Virus record (IMG/VR): IMGVR_UViG_3300027509_000002
Span: 64,001-98,965 of that record
Reading direction: 5' to 3' (one strand)
Source of the DNA: a virus
Length of the DNA: 34,965 nt
Part shown: piece after piece, positions 29,741 to 34,965 of the stretch
How positions within the stretch are numbered: the first letter of the stretch is position 1
How the letters are laid out: each line of letters starts with the position of its first letter
Translations under genes and position numbers: made by a program
Notes under the pieces: generated by a model
Told to the model about the DNA's origin: nothing
The model's input: only the letters and a program-made list of their open reading frames with translations
Databases searched by the model: none

Positions 29741-31519
29741 ATGGCAATTATCAAAAATACAACAACTGAAAACGGAGATGTTCTGATCATAAAATCAGAA
29801 GTCCCCATTATTGGTTTAATTGCTTTAGTTTCATTTTTAGATGAAGTAGATGGGGAAACCATTAATAGATACTTTGATAAAGAATTCAGATATTCTATAG
29901 ATGGCATCACATATTCTGATTTTTTACCTCTTACGACAGCAAATGTGGAGGCGATACAGATTCATTCCAGCGACACTTTCTATGTAGAATATAGATATAA
30001 AAGAGAGGGCTCGGATAATACAGGTACATTAGGATTTAACTCTATAGAATTGGAAGGTGAATATCAATTTCTGACACCTGGACAGCCATGGGACGATTCC
30101 AATTTCAGCACCTATGTAGACTACAATGGTGTATGTACTATCTCATGGGCAGTAAACGTATTAGAAAAGATATATAAAAAGGGGCTACTTCCTAAATACT
30201 TGGATAGAGGAACGGATGGAACAAATACCAGAGATAGGGATTTTTTAGATTTCTGGCGTAGCATTACCCATTTTTATGGATGGTATGTATGTTTAGCGAG
30301 ATATTACAGATTCTTTTATCGTGATCCAGAATTATTAGAAGAATATATTGTCCAAAGAGGCATAAATGTATGTAGAACATCTACTGATATTGAACAATTG
30401 TTCTATTTAATGCAGAATGCTTTAGATGAGGTTAGACATAGAGGAACGATTCAGATTATCAAGGAAAAGGGATATGATCACCCAGGTTCTAACGATTCCT
30501 CCACCTCATCCAGCCTAAGCAATAGTTCCATCACTGATATAAAGCAGGTAGATGGAGAATTCTTGCGTTTAATATGCAGAAACGTCATTGATGAATTCTG
30601 TTTTATTTTAAATAGAGATGAAAATGTAGGGTGGAATATTGGAAACAGTTCACCACTATATAAAACCATCGATGCGGAAAAATACCCAATAGATACTATT
30701 GCGGAAATCGCTGATTTTAATCTATATCCAGACGGAGACATTAGCATTAATGAAGGTGCTTTGTTGATTGAAAATGTTCCAAGTGGGGAAACTGGTGGTA
30801 TTGGGGGGTTTAGTGAACAACATTTTATAAAAGTAAATCCATATCTTGACTATGAAGTGTCATTTGAGGTAAAACAAGATGTGAACGTAGGTAACTTAAC
30901 TTTTGGAATAAGTGCTTTTGATCTTAATAATAATCCGACTGATTTACTTAATGTGCAAAATAATACTGCTCAAAACGAATTTTTTACAGAACAACAACTC
31001 AATACAACGTCTTTTCAGAAGGTTTCAGGAACTATATATGGAGTAGGTAGGGTTCAGCAATATAATGCCGTAGGAACGACATATGGGGCCAATACAATCG
31101 TATCATGGCTTAGTAGCTATTTTAAAGCTACAAGAGATGTACCAGAAACAATTGATCCATCTGATGCAACGTATTGGCAGGTCATCGATGCTTCTGAGGC
31201 TCAAAGAGTATTAAAGACATCTGGTTATTTAGGAGACAATTTAACATTCCAAAATACTGTGGTTAAAATACTACCATCAATTACACTTGATAATACAAGT
31301 GGAGCTGGTGGTGAATTAGAAGTTAGGAATATATCTATAAAGCCCATAAATACTGATTATAGCAAGGGATTTATACAGACACCAAACATACTAGAGTTTT
31401 GGGGTGTAAATAGAAATCTACAAAGATCTAATGATACAGTAGAAAAAGAGGCTACAAAGTACTTATTTCCATACAATGTAACCTCTATATTTAAGTGGGT
31501 TCAAGCCCCAGGCAGTTAA
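29741..31519 (+). CDS. large virion structural protein, 592 aa (baseplate-related)
   Basis: Not assigned to a named family. The first ~110 residues are beta-rich; residues about 125-235 are aromatic-rich helices ('FLDFWRSITHFYGWYVCLAR', 'YYRFFYRDPELLEEYIVQRG') and a Ser-rich turn follows; the rest is beta-rich with 'GIGGFSEQHFIKVNPYLDYE' and 'NLTFGISAFDLNNNPTDLLN', a carbohydrate-binding-like section. Its position after the fibre and envelope genes and its size suggest a baseplate wedge or peripheral structural protein. A promoter motif precedes it, and it converges with the minus-strand island at its end. Confidence 0.65.
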   Translation: MAIIKNTTTENGDVLIIKSEVPIIGLIALVSFLDEVDGETINRYFDKEFRYSIDGITYSDFLPLTTANVEAIQIHSSDTFYVEYRYKREGSDNTGTLGFNSIELEGEYQFLTPGQPWDDSNFSTYVDYNGVCTISWAVNVLEKIYKKGLLPKYLDRGTDGTNTRDRDFLDFWRSITHFYGWYVCLARYYRFFYRDPELLEEYIVQRGINVCRTSTDIEQLFYLMQNALDEVRHRGTIQIIKEKGYDHPGSNDSSTSSSLSNSSITDIKQVDGEFLRLICRNVIDEFCFILNRDENVGWNIGNSSPLYKTIDAEKYPIDTIAEIADFNLYPDGDISINEGALLIENVPSGETGGIGGFSEQHFIKVNPYLDYEVSFEVKQDVNVGNLTFGISAFDLNNNPTDLLNVQNNTAQNEFFTEQQLNTTSFQKVSGTIYGVGRVQQYNAVGTTYGANTIVSWLSSYFKATRDVPETIDPSDATYWQVIDASEAQRVLKTSGYLGDNLTFQNTVVKILPSITLDNTSGAGGELEVRNISIKPINTDYSKGFIQTPNILEFWGVNRNLQRSNDTVEKEATKYLFPYNVTSIFKWVQAPGS

Positions 31520-31728
31520 GCCTCTTCATTCAATGCATGCTCTAATCTCAATATTTTTGTCCTAACAGGGCATAAATGCTTATGATCTTGTTGTATAGAT
31601 TCCTTATTTGGCTCAGCATCAATGTATTTGCACCAATAATAATTGCTTTTATATGATTTAAGATCAGCAAGCTCTTTTTTTAATTCTCTTCTGGCATCTC
31701 CTGATATTTTATATGGCGACTTATTCAT
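31516..31728 (-). CDS. hypothetical protein, 70 aa
   Basis: Small basic helical protein, not recognised. It is the last of four tightly packed minus-strand genes and overlaps the convergent structural gene by four bases. Its start overlaps the upstream stop (TAATG on the minus strand), which supports the reading frame. Confidence 0.6.
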   Translation of the reverse strand: MNKSPYKISGDARRELKKELADLKSYKSNYYWCKYIDAEPNKESIQQDHKHLCPVRTKILRLEHALNEEA

Positions 31729-32051
31729 TATTTAGATTTAATATTAAAATTACCGAGCTCTATTGCTTCTAATGTAGACTGATAAGCCCCCTCTAGTATC
31801 TCTAGTGTGTAATGGCTATTCATGGTGGTGAATTCAATTTTGTTTTTAGCATCTTCAACAATCTTCACAACTTCTGTAGTTTGCCATGTGTACGCTGGAT
31901 TAAATGGTGATAACAACAAACTTCTACCTACAGCTATTTCATTATGAGAGGTGGGGTTCATGCCGTTCTTATCGTATTCAAGCCACTTGTGATCACTTGA
32001 CATTTTAGTGAGGCCATCACCCTTTCTGGTTAATTTTCTATGTGTTTCCAT
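31728..32051 (-). CDS. hypothetical protein, 107 aa
   Basis: Not recognised. A polar N-terminus ('KLTRKGDGLTKMSSDHKWLE') leads to a short alpha/beta body ('WQTTEVVKIVEDAKNKIEFT', 'LEILEGAYQSTLEAIELG'). No membrane segment. Both ends form one-base TAATG overlaps with neighbouring genes, so translation is coupled. Confidence 0.6.
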   Translation of the reverse strand: METHRKLTRKGDGLTKMSSDHKWLEYDKNGMNPTSHNEIAVGRSLLLSPFNPAYTWQTTEVVKIVEDAKNKIEFTTMNSHYTLEILEGAYQSTLEAIELGNFNIKSK

Positions 32052-32263
32052 TAAAATACGACTTTAATTGTTACGTTCTTATTTGGAGTCATGTAGTCTT
32101 CTTTGTCGCCTACGGGCACGTTCTTGGTTAAAAAGATGCATTCTACATCGACATTAAATTTTTTTTCCATCTTATCCACCATTTGAGATATTTTGCTGGC
32201 CATCTCTTCTTTGTCAGCATTGAGTTCACTTATGGCTTCCTGTATTGACTTACGTTTAATCAT
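32051..32263 (-). CDS. hypothetical protein, 70 aa
   Basis: Helical N-terminal two-thirds ('SIQEAISELNADKEEMASKI') and a short beta end ('MTPNKNVTIKVVF'). Not recognised. It overlaps the upstream gene by 8 bases and the downstream gene by one base, in the middle of the minus-strand island. Confidence 0.6.
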   Translation of the reverse strand: MIKRKSIQEAISELNADKEEMASKISQMVDKMEKKFNVDVECIFLTKNVPVGDKEDYMTPNKNVTIKVVF

Positions 32264-32522
32264 CTTGCATTAGTTTATTTACTGTTCTTAAAAACCTACT
32301 GGTCACATTCTGTGACAGGTTATCTTTTTTCCAAAGAATCATTGCACCAGAAATCGATAATAAATCTCGACTCCCATCTTCTAATTCCATATAGTGTGCT
32401 CTACACTGATTACCCTTATAATTAAAGGTAAAATCTTTCACAACAGGGTATTTGATTTTTATTTCATATTCTCTTTTAGTGTTATTATTCATAGACCAAA
32501 AGATTCTTCTAGGATCATTCAT
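32256..32522 (-). CDS. hypothetical protein, 88 aa (first gene of minus-strand island)
   Basis: The longest open frame reaches 32567, but a good -33/-7 promoter lies at 32559-32528 inside its first codons, so translation must start at or after 32522. The ATG at 32522 would be at the predicted transcript start (leaderless); the ATG at 32492 (78 residues) would have a ~30-base leader with AGAAGAA in it and is a serious alternative. The product is a basic alpha/beta protein ('EYEIKIKYPVVKDFTFNYKG'), not recognised. Confidence 0.6.
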   Translation of the reverse strand: MNDPRRIFWSMNNNTKREYEIKIKYPVVKDFTFNYKGNQCRAHYMELEDGSRDLLSISGAMILWKKDNLSQNVTSRFLRTVNKLMQDD

Positions 32523-32527
32523 GAGGG

Positions 32528-32559
32528 CAAATATATACAAAGTAATAACATACGGCAAA
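32528..32559 (-). promoter_or_regulatory. Bacteroidetes-type promoter TTTG-N20-TATATTTG
   Basis: On the minus strand TTTG (32559-32556), a 20-base spacer and TATATTTG (32535-32528) match the Bacteroidetes housekeeping consensus TTTG-N19/20-TAnnTTTG. It is the best host-type promoter in the window and drives the island 32522 to 31516. Confidence 0.65.
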
Positions 32560-32575
32560 TTGAACACGGATTTAA

Positions 32576-32586
32576 TTATTTTTATA
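32576..32586 (+). promoter_or_regulatory. late-type promoter motif TTATTTTTATA
   Basis: Exact motif ending 20 bases before the ATG at 32607, in the divergent spacer with the minus-strand island. Confidence 0.5.
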
Positions 32587-32606
32587 ATACTAATTAGATA
32601 GATAAA

Positions 32607-34556
32607 ATGGGTAGTTTAAAATTCAGCACAGGTTTATTTTTAGAAAAAGCGGAACTGAACAGATTTAAGGAATTTGTTCAAGATGAAGGATATGTAAAAT
32701 ACTTTCAGCAAAATTCATTGACTTTTGGTTTAATCGACAATGAAGGTTCTAGTTTATTTGAAAACGGCAAAATCACAGAAGGGTCTTCATTGGAGATCAA
32801 TCACAATGAAATCAGAGCATTTGACAGTAATGGTAAGTTTATATACAAGCCAGCTACAAACGCTATCACTGTACCAAATGACGATGTATGGTATTGGGTA
32901 AAAATCAGCTACGCCATAGCTAATGAAGAAATAGGGACATTTTCAATAGACATCAATGGCAATCTTACATGTTCTACATCAAATGGAACATTAACACAAG
33001 TACTTAGGGGTCAGCCAAACTTTCCATCAAGGGTAAAACTCATTGATTCTACAAATAACCTATTGGAGTACGATGTATTAGAGGTTGTGGACGACAACAA
33101 TGCAGTATTACAGGGTAATTTTGTAGCGGAAACTGACTTGAAGTTAGTTGTGGTTGGGACGTTCGCACCAGGTTCAGTACCCACCTCAACTGAAAAAGAT
33201 ATATTCAACTACGATTCCTGTAACCTAGAATTTGTAGCAGAAACAACAGTGAATACGCCACCGACATTTACAACAGGTGAAGATTTTTTCTTAGCTAGAG
33301 TAAAGAATGACGGCACTATATTAGAAATAGAAGATAAACGTGTAGATTACAAGTATAAGTCAGTAGACAATGGATTACTGACAAATTTTAACAAAGCCAT
33401 TAACCCTGTAATTGGAGTTGAAAGCATTAAGTATGATGTTAATTTAGGGCCTCGATTTAACAATATTGTTCATGCATCGTGGGGATTAAGGTCAAGCAAC
33501 TGGTCCTTTAACTCTAAATTAAATAGAATCACATTTAATGCTGCACAAGGAGGTAGATACAAAGCTAATGATGTAACTCTTTTCTCTAATGGTGATTTAG
33601 ATGGTTGGAGAATATATAATGAGGCAGGAGAATATGTGAATGTGAAGAACAGCTCTAAATCAGGTAGTCAATTAAACTTTGATCTTGATGCAGCGAATCC
33701 CGATGACTTTAGTGACACTACACAGCAATTGCTGGTTGTGCCAAATGCTGATGAAATAGAATTAATATTCAAATCTAATCCAGACGACAATGTAGAATTA
33801 CCTGATGTAGTTGTCAACTACCCTATCAATAGAGATGTAGTAAAAGTTCCATTGTCAGTATATAAGGCCACAGGCACATCCTATGTATTTACGTACAGAT
33901 ATAAGCAGTTCCTAGAATATTCGCCATCTTTCTTACCACAAGATGATGCTATTGGTTTTTACAATGAAGGTCAATTTGACGATAATGGAGTATTCATTGC
34001 ATCGCCATCTCAAACGCCATATACATCTAGCGACACGGTAGGGTTTATTCCACTATCTATGGCTACTGCTTCTTATTTTAATACCATTGGGTCTCTGATT
34101 ACTGGCGATCTATTTGGAGTGAGCACAACGCAATTAAACAATGCGTTCCCAACTAAAAATTTAGTTGTCGGTTCAAGCAAGCAGTATCAAATTATTGAAG
34201 GTACAATTACACTTGGAACGAACCACTACATTAACCTATCCACAATAGATGCTCAGGAAGGCAATGTGTTTTGGATTCACTTTAAATTTAATTTAACGAG
34301 GGATGGGAACAATCTATTTATAGTTCAGGATTTTGTGTCGTCTGGTAGTCCAGGAACGATACTACGAGAATTCACCAATCGTGATGAAGATTACATTTCA
34401 CCTGATCACGGACTTTGGTTAAGAGCCATATTTGATGACGAAGGTAATTGGAGGCTCACTGGATTTTTAGAAAAAACAGCAGGTTTTACAGGGCTTGTGC
34501 CTGAATCCGACATCAATGATCAAGGCGATAATACTAACTTAACATTTTACTCATAA
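32607..34556 (+). CDS. large virion structural protein, 649 aa
   Basis: No named family. The first ~210 residues carry a polar, beta-rich part beginning 'MGSLKFSTGLFLEKAELNRF' and 'YWVKISYAIANEEIGTFSID', like proteins near the phage baseplate that handle 'G..L.v' repeats. The middle and end are beta-rich with Asn/Asp/Ser-rich loops, typical of fibre or wedge proteins. A late-type promoter precedes it, and the next structural gene starts inside its stop codon (TAATG). Probably part of the baseplate periphery or a second fibre. Confidence 0.65.
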   Translation: MGSLKFSTGLFLEKAELNRFKEFVQDEGYVKYFQQNSLTFGLIDNEGSSLFENGKITEGSSLEINHNEIRAFDSNGKFIYKPATNAITVPNDDVWYWVKISYAIANEEIGTFSIDINGNLTCSTSNGTLTQVLRGQPNFPSRVKLIDSTNNLLEYDVLEVVDDNNAVLQGNFVAETDLKLVVVGTFAPGSVPTSTEKDIFNYDSCNLEFVAETTVNTPPTFTTGEDFFLARVKNDGTILEIEDKRVDYKYKSVDNGLLTNFNKAINPVIGVESIKYDVNLGPRFNNIVHASWGLRSSNWSFNSKLNRITFNAAQGGRYKANDVTLFSNGDLDGWRIYNEAGEYVNVKNSSKSGSQLNFDLDAANPDDFSDTTQQLLVVPNADEIELIFKSNPDDNVELPDVVVNYPINRDVVKVPLSVYKATGTSYVFTYRYKQFLEYSPSFLPQDDAIGFYNEGQFDDNGVFIASPSQTPYTSSDTVGFIPLSMATASYFNTIGSLITGDLFGVSTTQLNNAFPTKNLVVGSSKQYQIIEGTITLGTNHYINLSTIDAQEGNVFWIHFKFNLTRDGNNLFIVQDFVSSGSPGTILREFTNRDEDYISPDHGLWLRAIFDDEGNWRLTGFLEKTAGFTGLVPESDINDQGDNTNLTFYS

Positions 34557-34965
34557 TGGCAACAACTGCAAACATATTAGATATAGTTGAAGGAACTAAT
34601 TACTATAAGCTAACAAACACTAATGCATCTAATCCTTTATTAATCATACGACTAGAGCCACACACTAATCAAAAGCATGGCGACACAGTGTATTTGGATC
34701 TATATTCAGAAGTAGGTGTATCTTCTGGTAGAATAACATTGGTCAATAGCTCATCCACCAGCATGTCATCTTATCCAGAAAACAATATTCGATTAAATAC
34801 TTTGGGCAACGATACAGATACCGATCTCATAAGCATTGAAGACACCTCTGATGGTGCAAGGCGAGTATTGAAGTTCATTTATCTTGAAACACTTCATGGA
34901 GGCACATCACAGTCATCAGGTGGAAATGATTACGAATGGTATGTTGTAGAAGATAATTTATATAC
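34556..34965 (+). CDS. structural protein, N-terminal part (cut by window end)
   Basis: Open frame from the ATG at 34556 (TAATG overlap with the previous stop) to the window end, 136 complete codons. The visible part begins 'MATTANILDIVEGTNYYKLT' and is beta-rich and Ser/Thr/Asn-rich ('NSSSTSMSSYPENNIRLNTL'), similar in style to the previous structural protein. Probably continues the virion gene series. Family and full length cannot be judged. Confidence 0.7.
   Translation, partial: MATTANILDIVEGTNYYKLTNTNASNPLLIIRLEPHTNQKHGDTVYLDLYSEVGVSSGRITLVNSSSTSMSSYPENNIRLNTLGNDTDTDLISIEDTSDGARRVLKFIYLETLHGGTSQSSGGNDYEWYVVEDNLY

Noticed and set aside
1-34965. tRNA genes
   Set aside because: I looked for T-arm (GTTCGAATC-like) and cloverleaf patterns and saw none that could be supported by eye.

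Overview
This AT-rich window looks like part of the genome of a large contractile-tailed phage (myovirus) infecting a host in the Bacteroidetes, probably a flavobacterium-like one. The tail module supports this: sheath, tube, tape measure, hub, spike, a gp25-like protein and a baseplate J-like protein, in the usual order. The Bacteroidetes assignment rests on TAnnTTTG-type -7 promoter boxes, A/T-rich start regions without a clear Shine-Dalgarno site, Asp-Thr-rich 'DTT' linkers, and a possible T9SS-like C-terminus on a secreted protease. I saw no tRNA, rRNA, CRISPR array or insertion sequence. No stretch longer than 300 bases lacks a gene; the longest gap is 8613-8864.

Layout. (1) 1-5316, plus strand: non-structural and host-interaction genes. 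These are the end of a KilAC-type antirepressor, four small overlapping genes (one DUF551-like), a three-gene response regulator / PAS histidine kinase / response regulator operon, an RNA ligase, small proteins, and a SpoT/MESH1-like HD hydrolase. (2) 5373-8612: a HeH-like small protein, the tail sheath, a GIY-YIG homing endonuclease and the tail tube, followed by a terminator-rich gap. (3) 8865-14585: an accessory block between tube and tail chaperones. It holds a small membrane protein, a minus-strand operon with a degenerate thymidylate-synthase-like protein, a plus-strand secreted metzincin protease, and a second minus-strand group (metallophosphoesterase, possible PemK-like protein, small proteins, and a secreted glucosaminidase-type lysin). 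(4) 14687-31519: tail chaperones, tape measure, hub, spike, wedge proteins, fibre, a leucine-rich-repeat-like adhesin, a membrane protein/lipoprotein pair (possible spanins) and a large structural protein. (5) 31516-32522: a third minus-strand island of four small genes. (6) 32607 to the end: large structural proteins, the last cut by the window edge.

Regulation. Eleven plus-strand sites match TTATNTTTATA exactly or with one mismatch and lie 1-25 bases before a start codon. Most precede structural genes, but one precedes the two-component operon and one the protease. They resemble the Bacteroidetes -7 box with the final G replaced by ATA, so they may be a phage late promoter. A few genes, mostly on the minus strand, have the unmodified TAnnTTTG box. 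The window therefore appears to hold two promoter classes.

The most unusual content is the phage-borne RR-HK-RR operon close to a (p)ppGpp-hydrolase-like gene, the catalytically degenerate thymidylate-synthase homologue, and the metzincin with DTT linkers and a possible T9SS-like tail. All functions are inferred by reading the sequence; no database search was run.
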